Source: a candidate division Zixibacteria bacterium HGW-Zixibacteria-1 (lineage in GTDB: Bacteria; Zixibacteria; MSB-5A5; GN15; PGXB01). Taken from it: 63,506 nucleotides of DNA. The stretch spans positions 1 to 63,506 of the forward strand of contig PGXB01000020.1 of the NCBI GenBank assembly GCA_002838945.1, in the 5' to 3' direction. Each line of letters begins with the position of its first letter. Positions within the stretch are counted from its first letter, which is position 1. Of the stretch, positions 34,731 through 43,111 are shown piece by piece. Both the position numbers and the translations under genes were made by a program. The notes under the pieces are model-generated. The model was not told the origin of the DNA. It searched no databases and saw nothing but the letters and a program-made list of their open reading frames with translations.

Positions 34731-35471
34731 TTAGTTGGTCATAGCATATACGAGAATATTCATGCCCATTTTCAGGGCCGCTTCCCTTTTTTCGGGAGGA
34801 TCATTGTGCACCTGAGAATCTTCCCAGCCGTCACCGATATCGGATTCAAGTAGGTAGTAAAGCACCACCCGCCCGTCGATTACAATGCCATACCCGCGAG
34901 CCGGTTTATTGTCATGCTCATGAATTTTCGGCGGGCCGTTGGGAAAATCATAGTAACTGTGATAAATCGGGTGGTCGAAGGGAAGCTCGACCAGTTCCCG
35001 CTCAGGAAACAGTTTTGATATTTCCTGGCGAAGGCTCTTTTCCATGCCGTAAGAATCATTTATAAAAAGAAAGCCGCCATTGGCCAGATAGGTTCGAAGC
35101 CGTTCTTTTTCATCTTCTGAAAATTTCATAATGCCGTGCCCCGTGGCGAACAGGAACGGGTAGCGAAAGAGATTGTCATCCATAATCTGCACGACTTTTT
35201 CATTAGTGTCCACCGGGAAATTGCTGTTTTCCCGGATAAAGTGAAGAAAATTCGGTATGGACGAGCTGCCCCAGTACCAGTCACCGCCGCCGCTGTAATG
35301 AAGTCTGGCCACCGATACCGCCGACGGGAAAACCGGTTCGTTAAGGCTTCGGTTCGGGGCGGCTGTCCGCGACAACAATCCTTCCATGGTCTGCGCCATG
35401 GAAAAACCGCCTGATAACAATAATATTGTTGCTACCAAAAGGGCAGGTATGCGGGATTTAATCATAATCAT
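34731..35471 (-). CDS. DUF4159 domain exported protein
   Basis: 246 residues with a signal peptide (about 1-27, LLVATILLLSGGFSMAQ). The DUF4159 domain shows VARLHYSGGGDWYWG, PFLFATGHGIMKFSEDE, LRTYLANGGFLFINDSYG and KMGMNILVYAMTN. The fold resembles the glutamine amidotransferase-like class I family without a visible nucleophile cysteine (a 'GHG' turn is present instead). It is the first gene of the three-gene operon with DUF4175 and TPR genes; the next start lies 13 nt past its stop. Function unknown. Confidence 0.85.
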   Translation of the reverse strand: MIMIKSRIPALLVATILLLSGGFSMAQTMEGLLSRTAAPNRSLNEPVFPSAVSVARLHYSGGGDWYWGSSSIPNFLHFIRENSNFPVDTNEKVVQIMDDNLFRYPFLFATGHGIMKFSEDEKERLRTYLANGGFLFINDSYGMEKSLRQEISKLFPERELVELPFDHPIYHSYYDFPNGPPKIHEHDNKPARGYGIVIDGRVVLYYLLESDIGDGWEDSQVHNDPPEKREAALKMGMNILVYAMTN

Positions 35472-35548
35472 TACCCAATTTATAATAATATACTACTTTA
35501 ATCGGGTGTTGGCTGAAAAAATGTTTATAAAATCCTCAATTACATGCA

Positions 35549-35584
35549 AAAAAATACCTCTCGGCTAACAAGTAGTCGAGAGGT
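35549..35584 (-). terminator. minus-strand terminator after the 35700 gene
   Basis: ACCTCTCG (35556-35563) pairs with CGAGAGGT (35577-35584) across a 13-nt loop. Read on the minus strand the stem is followed by seven T after one A. It ends the transcript of the gene at 35700-36089 before the DUF4159 operon. Confidence 0.65.
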
Positions 35585-35699
35585 GGGAGGGATTATGTCT
35601 AAGGATACTGAAAATATATACGGTTTTTGCACCTTGTCAAGAAAAATCAAGACGGCCTGATATTTCGCGGAAGCCTGTCAGGCGGGCATTTCCGGCCGT

Positions 35700-36089
35700 T
35701 TAAAAGGAAAATCTCAGCCCGAATTGGTTAACCGGCCTGTTTTCAAAAGTGGAAATAATACGCTGATAATTAACCGAAAAATTATACCCGACCGGTTTTA
35801 CCAGCGATAATTCGATATAATGATCCCATGTTTCGGAGGACATATCCCAGTTAAAATCACCGGTGAATTCGAAGTTGAATTCGGTCCAGACCTTTATGGT
35901 GTTGATGGCGACTATTTGCAGAGTCTCCCCGCGGTCGGCGCCGTCATCATCGACATTTTTATAAAGTGAGACCTCATTGGTGATGGGCATAATTCCAAAC
36001 ACCTGCCCCTCGACGGCAGGAAGTGAATGCGCCGCGGTGGCGAATAATAATGACTTGAAAATAATGATTGCAAAGATGAGCTTCCGCAT
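35700..36089 (-). CDS. small exported protein, possible outer-membrane strand protein
   Basis: 129 residues from ATG 36089, which has GGAG 6 nt upstream; a longer frame to 36101 is less likely. A signal peptide (MRKLIFAIIIFKSLLFATAAHS) is followed by alternating hydrophobic/polar beta segments (TIKVWTEFNFEFTGDFNW, HYIELSLVKPVGYNFSVNYQ). The final residues GLRFSF end in an aromatic, as in outer-membrane beta-barrel proteins. It is too short for a full barrel by itself. Family not recognised. Confidence 0.65.
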   Translation of the reverse strand: MRKLIFAIIIFKSLLFATAAHSLPAVEGQVFGIMPITNEVSLYKNVDDDGADRGETLQIVAINTIKVWTEFNFEFTGDFNWDMSSETWDHYIELSLVKPVGYNFSVNYQRIISTFENRPVNQFGLRFSF

Positions 36090-36225
36090 TATTGACTCCA
36101 TATCTCTTAATTATTTCAAAAAAAAGAACTATCCCGAGAAAACCAATAAAAGGCATTATCGGAGTAAAATCAATAACTTCTCTAAGGGCTTGTAAATATG
36201 CAATTATTGAGTTAACTTTCAGTCG

Positions 36226-36462
36226 ATGAAAAAAGCATTTTCCAAAATCCTGCAAAACTGGAAACGATTTGCGCATTTTATCGGCAGGGTTAACACCGGG
36301 ATCATTTTATTTTTATTCTATTTCCTGATTTTTGTCCCTTTCGGGCTGATCCTGAAATTGTTTGGCTATGATCCGCTCAGAAAAAAGATTAAAAGCGATA
36401 GTAACTGGCAGGATGTCAAAATCGGCGAGTTCGACCCTGACCGGACCTCGCATCAAAGCTGA
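36226..36462 (+). CDS. SxtJ-like small membrane protein
   Basis: 78 residues: a basic amphipathic N terminus, one or two membrane helices (TGIILFLFYFLIFVPFGLIL) and the motif LFGYDPLRKKI. That motif is typical of SxtJ-family proteins, which are encoded next to carbamoyltransferases. The usual SxtJ protein is longer, with additional N-terminal helices, so this is a minimal form. The carbamoyltransferase starts 5 nt after its stop. Function in other systems is not settled; association with the carbamoyltransferase is the only clue. Confidence 0.7.
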   Translation: MKKAFSKILQNWKRFAHFIGRVNTGIILFLFYFLIFVPFGLILKLFGYDPLRKKIKSDSNWQDVKIGEFDPDRTSHQS

Positions 36463-36467
36463 TTATT

Positions 36468-38207
36468 ATGAAGATCCTGGGAATATCATGTTTTTATCAC
36501 GATGCGGCGGCCGCCCTGGTAATAGACGGCAATCTTACGGCGGCGGCCCAGGAAGAGCGCTTCAGCGGCATCAAGCATGATGCCGCTCTGCCGCGAAAGG
36601 CGATCGGCTTTTGCCTCGACAAAGCCGGTATAGCAATCGATAATCTCGATTACATCATTTTTTATGACAAGCCGTTCACCAAATTCGACCGGATATTGGG
36701 CGGCTATATGCAGACTGTTCCGAGGTCATACCAGGCTTTCAGGAAAGCTATCCCGGTCTGGCTTCGCGAAAAGCTGTGGCTGCCGCAAATTCTGAAAAAG
36801 GAACTGAATTATCACTGCAAGACGCTTTATATCGAGCACCACCTGTCGCATGCCGCCGGGGCTTATTTCAGTTCCCCGTTCGATCATGCCGCCATCCTGA
36901 CCATCGACGGCGTCGGCGAGTGGGCGACCGCTTCGATCGGAAAAGGCTCCGGCAATAAGATCGAAATCTTCAAATCGATGAATTATCCTCACTCGGTCGG
37001 CTTGCTCTATTCCGCTTTCACCTATTTCCTCGGATTTGAAGTAAATTCGGCGGAATACAAAGTAATGGGTCTGGCGCCGTATGGGAAACCGAAATATGTC
37101 GATCTGATCAAAAACAATATTGTCGAGATTTTCGAAGACGGATCCATTCACCTGAATCTGCAATATTTCAAGTATCATTATGGTCTTGAGATGACCGGCG
37201 GCAAATTCGAGACATTGTTCGGCCGGCCGAGGCGGCGTTCGGAATCGGCCCTGACCGATTCGGACCGAGATATTGCCGCCTCGATCCAACATATTACCGA
37301 GGAAATCATTTTCAAGATGGCCGCTCATGCCATAAAATTAACCGGCGAGAATAAGCTCTGCCTTTCGGGTGGAGTGGCCCTCAATTGCGCCGCCGGTGGC
37401 AAGCTTTTGCAAAGCGAATTATTCGATGATATCTATATTCAGCCGGCTTCATCGGACAGCGGCGGCGCGGTTGGCGCGGCACTGTACGCGCATTATTCGC
37501 TTACGGACGAGATGAAAACCGACAATGGGTCTTATTTCACTTTCGGACCGGCCTATAGCGAGGAAATCGTCGAAAACTCTTTGAAGGAAATCAAGGCGCC
37601 CTATAAAAGGATTGATGAAAGCGAATTGCCGAAGTTTATCGCGGATAATCTGGCCAATGACAAAATCGTGGCCGTATTCAGTGGCCCGATGGAATTCGGG
37701 CCGCGGGCACTGGGCTTTCGGTCGATCCTGGCCGACCCCCGAAAAGCCGAGATGAAAGAGAGAATCAACCGGGCGGTGAAGTTCCGGGAGCCGTTTCGAC
37801 CCTTTGCGCCGGCAGTAACTGAGGAAAAAGCTGACGAGTATTTCGAGGGCGCCCGGAGATCGCCATATATGCTTTTCAATTTCAACGTCAGGCCCGAAAA
37901 ACGCGAGAGGATCCCCGCGGTCACGCATGTCGATGGTACCGCCAGAATTCAAACGGTTAATCGCAAAGATAATTGTCTGCTGTATGACATACTGGTTCAA
38001 TTCGAAAGACTGACCGGCACAGCGGTTTTGCTTAACACATCCTTTAACCTGAGAGGCCACCCGATTGTGCTCTCGCCGCGGGACGCTTTCAGGACCTTTA
38101 TATCCTCGGGCATCGATATTCTGGTGATGGAAAACCATATTATTATAAAAGATGAGATCAAACCTGGCCTCTTCAACGCTCTCAAAATTGCTGTCGGAAG
38201 CGACTAA
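36468..38207 (+). CDS. carbamoyltransferase (NodU/TobZ/CmcH family)
   Basis: A 579-residue enzyme that transfers a carbamoyl group from carbamoyl phosphate, through carbamoyl-adenylate, to a hydroxyl of a sugar or other metabolite. The N-terminal Kae1-like domain (GISCFYHDAAAALV, HHLSHAAGAYFSSPFDHA, LTIDGVGEW) is followed by the ATP-binding LSGGVALNCAAGGKL. The C-terminal YrdC-like domain shows FSGPMEFGPRALGFRSILAD and NTSFNLRGHPIV. The His and Asp ligands of the metal site are present. It lies in an SxtJ-like/carbamoyltransferase/DUF5989/SGNH operon; the acceptor substrate is unknown. Confidence 0.92.
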   Translation: MKILGISCFYHDAAAALVIDGNLTAAAQEERFSGIKHDAALPRKAIGFCLDKAGIAIDNLDYIIFYDKPFTKFDRILGGYMQTVPRSYQAFRKAIPVWLREKLWLPQILKKELNYHCKTLYIEHHLSHAAGAYFSSPFDHAAILTIDGVGEWATASIGKGSGNKIEIFKSMNYPHSVGLLYSAFTYFLGFEVNSAEYKVMGLAPYGKPKYVDLIKNNIVEIFEDGSIHLNLQYFKYHYGLEMTGGKFETLFGRPRRRSESALTDSDRDIAASIQHITEEIIFKMAAHAIKLTGENKLCLSGGVALNCAAGGKLLQSELFDDIYIQPASSDSGGAVGAALYAHYSLTDEMKTDNGSYFTFGPAYSEEIVENSLKEIKAPYKRIDESELPKFIADNLANDKIVAVFSGPMEFGPRALGFRSILADPRKAEMKERINRAVKFREPFRPFAPAVTEEKADEYFEGARRSPYMLFNFNVRPEKRERIPAVTHVDGTARIQTVNRKDNCLLYDILVQFERLTGTAVLLNTSFNLRGHPIVLSPRDAFRTFISSGIDILVMENHIIIKDEIKPGLFNALKIAVGSD

Positions 38208-38248
38208 AAATCGGTTGCGCCGATATTGATCGTGAGTATATTTAGTAT

Positions 38249-38428
38249 ATGGGAATTTTTCAATCCTCGAAAGATCGCCTTAAAATTTTCGGCGAGTTCT
38301 GGTATTTTCTAAAGACCTCCAAGCGGTGGTGGCTGGGACCGATTTTTGTTTTTTTGTTACTATTGTCTCTTCTGATAGTCTTTACCGAGTCTTCGGCCCT
38401 GGCACCTTTTATTTATTCACTCTTTTAG
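38249..38428 (+). CDS. DUF5989-like small membrane protein
   Basis: A 59-residue ORF. It opens MGIFQSSKDRLKIFGEFWYF, continues LKTSKRWWLGPI, then has a single hydrophobic helix (FVFLLLLSLLIVF) and ends FIYSLF. This matches the short DUF5989 proteins found just after carbamoyltransferases. It starts 41 nt after the carbamoyltransferase stop, and the SGNH gene starts 3 nt after its own stop, so operon geometry supports it. No strong Shine-Dalgarno is present. It is shorter than the usual 60-residue calling threshold and easily missed. Confidence 0.8.
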   Translation: MGIFQSSKDRLKIFGEFWYFLKTSKRWWLGPIFVFLLLLSLLIVFTESSALAPFIYSLF

Positions 38429-38431
38429 CCC

Positions 38432-39553
38432 ATGAACCTCGACGATCCAAAAAACGGAGCGCGGCCGTTTCTATCGAAAAAAACGCAAAGAGTAGTACTT
38501 CTGATATTATCCATTCCGATATTTATAGGGTTTACCGAGCTATTATTCACGATTATTCCAATCGACAGCTATTTCCAGAATCGCTTTTTCCTGGTCAACC
38601 GGGCGCTTGATTATCCCGAGGTATTCAAGAAGGACAGTCAGCTTTTCTGGAAATTGCGCCCGGCGCAGAAAATCAGTTCACGTTTTTTCGAGGGAAAGGA
38701 ATATAATATTAACTCCGCCGGGCTTCGCGGCGAAGAAATTCCCCAAAAATCAGATCTGCCGCGAATAGTCGCTATTGGTAATTCATGTACATTCGGCTGG
38801 GGAATCCCGGAAAACGAAACTTATATCAACCGGCTGGGCGCCCTGATAAACAGCGACCCATCGCTACCGAAGGTCGAGGCCATTAACGGGGCGGTCCCCG
38901 GTTACAGCTCATTTCAGGGACGAAGATTTTTTCTTTCGGACATTTTGCCGTTGAAACCGGATGTCGTAACGATCATGTTCGCCTGGAACGATCAATGGGC
39001 GGCGGCCGGAAATATTACCGATAAGGATCAGCAGATGCCGCCGGAAGCCATAATCAATGTACAAAATTTCCTCTCGCGGCTTAAAATTTACCGTCTGGCA
39101 AAAAAATTAATTTTATCCGCGGTCGAAAAACCGCTTGAGGAAAAACTCGACAGAAAGAATCCGGTCTATCGGGTGAGTATTCCTGATATCTATGACAATT
39201 TGAATGTTATTGTACAGCAATGTCGCCGGGAAGGAATCACGCCGATTTTGCTGACATCGCCGATACCATCTCTCGATAAGTATTACCCGCCGGCAAAACA
39301 ATCATTGATGCATCTCTATCACCAATACTACAACCAGCAGATACATTCGCTGGCGCGTGATACAAAGACCGCCCTGATAGACCTCGCCGCCGAGTTCGAC
39401 CGCTATAATGACCTGTTTGATAACGCTTCAATGGATCCGATTCATTTCAATGCCAGGGGGCATCAGGTCGCCGCCGACATGATTTTTGACTATATCAAAA
39501 CCCACCCGGAAATTCTGCGCACGGCATCAGATTCGTTGACTCAGAATAATTGA
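38432..39553 (+). CDS. membrane-anchored SGNH/GDSL hydrolase
   Basis: 373 residues: an N-terminal membrane helix (about 22-42, VVLLILSIPIFIGFTELLF) followed by a periplasmic SGNH hydrolase domain. Block I is IVAIGNSCTFGWG, with the nucleophile Ser in GNS rather than the classical GDS. The block III-like segment is MFAWNDQW and the block V dyad is DPIHFNARGHQ. Such proteins remove or add acyl groups on sugars. It closes the carbamoyltransferase operon, so it may act on the same glycan or metabolite (inference). Confidence 0.85.
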   Translation: MNLDDPKNGARPFLSKKTQRVVLLILSIPIFIGFTELLFTIIPIDSYFQNRFFLVNRALDYPEVFKKDSQLFWKLRPAQKISSRFFEGKEYNINSAGLRGEEIPQKSDLPRIVAIGNSCTFGWGIPENETYINRLGALINSDPSLPKVEAINGAVPGYSSFQGRRFFLSDILPLKPDVVTIMFAWNDQWAAAGNITDKDQQMPPEAIINVQNFLSRLKIYRLAKKLILSAVEKPLEEKLDRKNPVYRVSIPDIYDNLNVIVQQCRREGITPILLTSPIPSLDKYYPPAKQSLMHLYHQYYNQQIHSLARDTKTALIDLAAEFDRYNDLFDNASMDPIHFNARGHQVAADMIFDYIKTHPEILRTASDSLTQNN

Positions 39554-39602
39554 TTATATATATTTACTCAGCCTCGCAACAATTTTGAAAGGATTTCAGG
39601 AA

Positions 39603-40811
39603 ATGAGGCTTATTGACGCGGTATTGAATAAACGCGCCCGGATCGGAATCGGCAGGGAGCAGATTCCCCCGAATTTGTCGGTCGCTGCGGCCGAGGAAGC
39701 TCTCAGCTTTCATGGAATTATCCCGCAGTATTACCCCACACCGCTTTTAAAACTAAGTGCGGCTTCCTCCAAAATGCAGGTTTTGGAAGTTCTTATTAAG
39801 GATGAATCCAAAAGATTCGGCTTGAATTCATTCAAGGTGCTCGGCGGGATTTATGCCATAGCGAAATATATTTATTCACGAATCGAAGATCATCCGGCCA
39901 GGCTCGATTTTGCTTACATTCAATCCGAATCTGTCCGCCGGCAACTGGGGACCATAACTTTCGCCACCGCCACCGATGGCAACCATGGGCTGGGTGTTGC
40001 CCGGACCGCGCAAATTCTGGGACATAAGGCAGTGGTGTTTATGCCGGCCGGGACGGTTCCGGCCAGAATAAGAGCGATCGAGGAAACCGGTGCCGAAGTG
40101 AAATTGACTAAGGCGAATTATGATGACACGGTGGCGCTTGCCGCGGAAACGGCCTCCAAAAAAGGGTGGGTGCTGATTCAGGATACCGCTTTTGAAGGCT
40201 ACCAGAATATCCCCGAATGGATCATGCAGGGTTATCTGACTATAATCTATGAAGCTCTGGTGCAAATGAAGACCATTGGGCTTGATAAACCGACCCATAT
40301 TTTTTTACAGGCTGGCGTCGGTTCGATGGCGGCGGCGGTCCTGGGATATCTGGTCTCGAAATACGGCGAATTATATCCCTATACGGCGATCGTCGAGCCG
40401 CATCATGCCGCCTGTTTTTATGATTCTTTTGTCATAGGTGACGGCGAACCATACCGGGCCAAAGGTGATTTGAAGACGATTATGGCCGGGCTGTCATGCG
40501 GTGAACCCAATCCGCTGGCCTGGGATATTATAAACGATTACGCCGATATTTGTCTGGCCTGTGATGATGCGGTGGCGGTCGAAGGCATGCGGCTTTTGGC
40601 CGACCCTTCAGGCAAAGATCCCAAAATTATTTCCGGTGAATCAGGGGCGGTAACCGCCGGTCTGTTGTGGCTGCTGACGAGGGATAATCAATATGCGGAT
40701 ATCCGGGACATGATGAAGATCGACACGAAGTCGGTTATCCTGCTAATCAATACCGAAGGCGCCACCGACCCGGACAATTATCGGAAGATTGTCCAGGACA
40801 ACAAGTTATAA
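39603..40811 (+). CDS. ygeX: diaminopropionate ammonia-lyase
   Basis: A 402-residue PLP fold-type II enzyme. It opens with a conserved N-terminal segment, has the Schiff-base lysine K78 in GLNSFKVLGG, FATATDGNHGLGVARTAQ for phosphate/substrate contacts and LQAGVGSMAAAVLGY for the PLP phosphate loop. Family members convert 2,3-diaminopropionate to pyruvate and two ammonia. ATG 39603 has AAGGA 9-10 nt upstream and is preferred over a TTG at 39585. Its own transcription or continuation from the SGNH gene (49 nt gap) is open. A hairpin (40841-40869) follows. Confidence 0.88.
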   Translation: MRLIDAVLNKRARIGIGREQIPPNLSVAAAEEALSFHGIIPQYYPTPLLKLSAASSKMQVLEVLIKDESKRFGLNSFKVLGGIYAIAKYIYSRIEDHPARLDFAYIQSESVRRQLGTITFATATDGNHGLGVARTAQILGHKAVVFMPAGTVPARIRAIEETGAEVKLTKANYDDTVALAAETASKKGWVLIQDTAFEGYQNIPEWIMQGYLTIIYEALVQMKTIGLDKPTHIFLQAGVGSMAAAVLGYLVSKYGELYPYTAIVEPHHAACFYDSFVIGDGEPYRAKGDLKTIMAGLSCGEPNPLAWDIINDYADICLACDDAVAVEGMRLLADPSGKDPKIISGESGAVTAGLLWLLTRDNQYADIRDMMKIDTKSVILLINTEGATDPDNYRKIVQDNKL

Positions 40812-40840
40812 TCTGATATTGTTCGGTGTCATACAAGTGA

Positions 40841-40869
40841 AAGGGGACAGAAAATCTTTCTGTCCCCTT
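40841..40869. terminator. hairpin between convergent genes
   Basis: AAGGGGACAGAAA (40841-40853), loop ATC, TTTCTGTCCCCTT (40857-40869): a perfect 13-bp stem in the gap between the ammonia-lyase and DUF2914 genes. The T-tract is short (the TT of the stem end), so it may serve both genes as a barrier rather than a strong intrinsic terminator. Confidence 0.6.
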
Positions 40870-40897
40870 AATCAGAAGCCAGTAATTGCGCTGTCAA

Positions 40898-41374
40898 TTA
40901 TTCCGCGGCGGCGATTTTGAAAGGTACTACTTTCATCTCTTTGCCGCCGGCATCGGTAATCTTGACCTCCCAGTTGCCTGTCCATGACGGCAGTATCTGT
41001 TTACTGCTCCAGGTGCGCCAGGATGAGCTGCGGACCGGAAGCTCGACATCGGCCATCTGCTCGCCGTTACGATACCAGACATGATGAATGACGGTCGTAT
41101 CCATACAGCCGGTTACCTTGCACCACAGGTACACTTCGCCGACATCAGGCATAAAACTGTCGGCCATGCCGCTCGGCATCCGCTCCTCGATAGCACTGCA
41201 AACCTGAGCCTCGACCATTATGACCGGCATTTCCGCCGGTTTCACCACTTCGGCTTTCACTTCGGCCTCGGCCTTTTTTTCCACAGGCTGTGCCGGTGTC
41301 CCTTCCTGCGCCGCAACTACGGCATAAGCCGCAAAAAGAAATACGACAATTAACAGTGAAGTCAGTTTCCTCAT
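40898..41374 (-). CDS. exported DUF2914 domain protein
   Basis: 158 residues. A signal peptide (about 1-22, LIVVFLFAAYAVVAAQ) is followed by a K/E/A/V/P-rich linker (24-55) and a DUF2914 domain: VCSAIEERMP, DVGEVYLWCKVTGCMDTTVIHHV, WYRNGEQMADVELPV, SSSWRTWSSKQILPSWTGNWEV. AGGAGG lies 4 nt before ATG 41374. Two cysteines in the domain (WCKVTGC) could form a disulfide. Function of DUF2914 is unknown; a periplasmic Ig-like ligand-binding fold is likely. Confidence 0.82.
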   Translation of the reverse strand: MRKLTSLLIVVFLFAAYAVVAAQEGTPAQPVEKKAEAEVKAEVVKPAEMPVIMVEAQVCSAIEERMPSGMADSFMPDVGEVYLWCKVTGCMDTTVIHHVWYRNGEQMADVELPVRSSSWRTWSSKQILPSWTGNWEVKITDAGGKEMKVVPFKIAAAE

Positions 41375-41491
41375 GGTTCCTCCTCTCCCTGATTAAAACG
41401 CTCGCCCGAAATTTATGGTAAGGCGATCTTAATTCAATAATATGATTTTAATAATTATACGCAATACCGCTCGAAAGCGACATTGAAAAAA

Positions 41492-42658
41492 TCATGACTC
41501 GAATCTTTTCAGAACCGATATAAGATGTTTTATATCCTTTTCATTATTATAAAGATGCACCGATACCCTGACGGCCCTTTCTCTCTGAACGCAGATGATT
41601 TTCTCTTTCAATAGCGTTTGGTGCACGGCTTTGACATCGGGGCAGGCAAAAGCCAGAATCGATGAGCGATGTTTCTTCTCCAGGCTCGAAACAATATGAT
41701 AATAGCTGCTTGCCTTAAGATATTCAATGAGAATATCGAGCAACTGATGATTATGCGATTGAATATTTTTCACGCCGAGGGAATTGATTATCTCGAGCGC
41801 CGCCGCCATGGCATGGACATGCGCATAGGGATAAGTCCCCATCTCGAAGCGCCGGGCCGAATCGAAATAGGGCAATTCATAATGGAACAGGTCGGTGAAA
41901 TTGAGCTTCCAATCGACCGACAGCCAGCTTGTGAAGGGCGTTTTCAATTGTTTTTGAAGATCTTTTCTGACATAGAAAAAGCCGGTCCCAAGAGGCGAAA
42001 GCAGCCATTTTTGGGCCCCCGATGAAAATATGTCGATCAGGCAATCATGAACGTTTAAAGTCTCGACGCCGCATCCCTGGATACCGTCCACCACGAAGTA
42101 CAACCCGTTATCCTTGCAGATTTTTCCGATTTCCTTCAGGTCATTCTTGTAACCGTTGAAAAATTGCACAAAGGAAAGGGACAGCACTTTACTTTTTTTG
42201 CCGATGGCTTTTTTGAAATTGTCGATATCGAAAAAACGCCCGGAAGATTTGATAAATTTCACTTTGATACCACGTTCGCGCAGGGCCAGCCAGGGATAGA
42301 CATTCGAAGGGAACTCGATATCGGAGAGAAGCACCTCATCACCCTTTTGCAGCGGCAGCCCGAAGGCGGCAACGTTCAACCCGTAACCGGTGTGGAAGCC
42401 GAAGCCGACTTCATCGGCCCGGGCGCCGATCATGTTTCCGCCCAGTTTGCGGATTTTATCGAGATCGGCAAAGGCGGCATGATCGGAGTTTTTGTCAAGG
42501 TACTGTGTCGATTGATAGTAATTATCCAATTTTTCTTTCACCGGATCGGAAAGCGGCCCGGTGGAAGCGGCATTAAGATATGTTATACCGCGGCCATTGC
42601 CGGTGACCGGAAACAGTTTTCGTGCGACTCTGAATTTATTTTCGATGTCACTGTTCAT
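41492..42658 (-). CDS. class V aminotransferase (selenocysteine lyase/cysteine desulfurase-like)
   Basis: A 388-residue PLP fold-type I enzyme. The PLP-binding segment is FSSGAQKWLLSPLGTGFFYV, with the Schiff-base lysine in QKW. Further landmarks are YLNAASTGPLSD at the N terminus and YFVVDGIQGCGVET (Asp contacting the PLP ring nitrogen). The mobile catalytic cysteine loop typical of true cysteine desulfurases is not apparent, so the substrate is undetermined; group V isopenicillin-N-epimerase-like enzymes are the nearest match. It sits last in a short minus-strand run with the genes at 42683 and 43102. Confidence 0.82.
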   Translation of the reverse strand: MNSDIENKFRVARKLFPVTGNGRGITYLNAASTGPLSDPVKEKLDNYYQSTQYLDKNSDHAAFADLDKIRKLGGNMIGARADEVGFGFHTGYGLNVAAFGLPLQKGDEVLLSDIEFPSNVYPWLALRERGIKVKFIKSSGRFFDIDNFKKAIGKKSKVLSLSFVQFFNGYKNDLKEIGKICKDNGLYFVVDGIQGCGVETLNVHDCLIDIFSSGAQKWLLSPLGTGFFYVRKDLQKQLKTPFTSWLSVDWKLNFTDLFHYELPYFDSARRFEMGTYPYAHVHAMAAALEIINSLGVKNIQSHNHQLLDILIEYLKASSYYHIVSSLEKKHRSSILAFACPDVKAVHQTLLKEKIICVQRERAVRVSVHLYNNEKDIKHLISVLKRFES

Positions 42659-42682
42659 ATTGTTTTACCAATTTCCCAAAAA

Positions 42683-43111
42683 TTAAAGTGAGTACAAATA
42701 GCCGATAATGGCCAGTGTCCCGACGATCCGGATCAGCATTCCCGTCATTTTGTACAGCATATAAACGGCCGGAATTTTTATCCTGAAGAGAATTAAAATC
42801 GAGAGGGGGACCATCCCGAACAGAAACAGGAACAGTCCGATGGATATTCCGCCGCGAATTCCCGAGAACGGGAGGACGGTGTAGAAGCGATCATATATGA
42901 CCGCCGGCATCAACACGAAGAAAATGAATTCGATAATCAGACTGGAAAGAAACCAGCCGAAATTTTTTTGTTCCACCAATTCATTGGGGAAATTTTTGAA
43001 CGTGGGAATAAACGATTCCAGCCGGTTCCAGATCAGATCGACCAGCAGGAGATAGGCACCGCCACAAACAAGGCAGTACATCAGCAATTTAAAACTTAAG
43101 ATCAAAGCCAT
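42683..43111 (-). CDS. four-helix membrane protein of unknown function
   Basis: 142 residues with four predicted transmembrane helices (MALILSFKLLMYCLVCGGAY, WFLSSLIIEFIFFVLMPAVI, ISIGLFLFLFGMVPLSILIL, TGMLIRIVGTLAIIGYLY). GGAAGAGGG precedes the ATG. It overlaps the 3' end of the epimerase gene by 10 nt, so translation is probably coupled. I do not recognise the family. Confidence 0.7.
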   Translation of the reverse strand: MALILSFKLLMYCLVCGGAYLLLVDLIWNRLESFIPTFKNFPNELVEQKNFGWFLSSLIIEFIFFVLMPAVIYDRFYTVLPFSGIRGGISIGLFLFLFGMVPLSILILFRIKIPAVYMLYKMTGMLIRIVGTLAIIGYLYSL

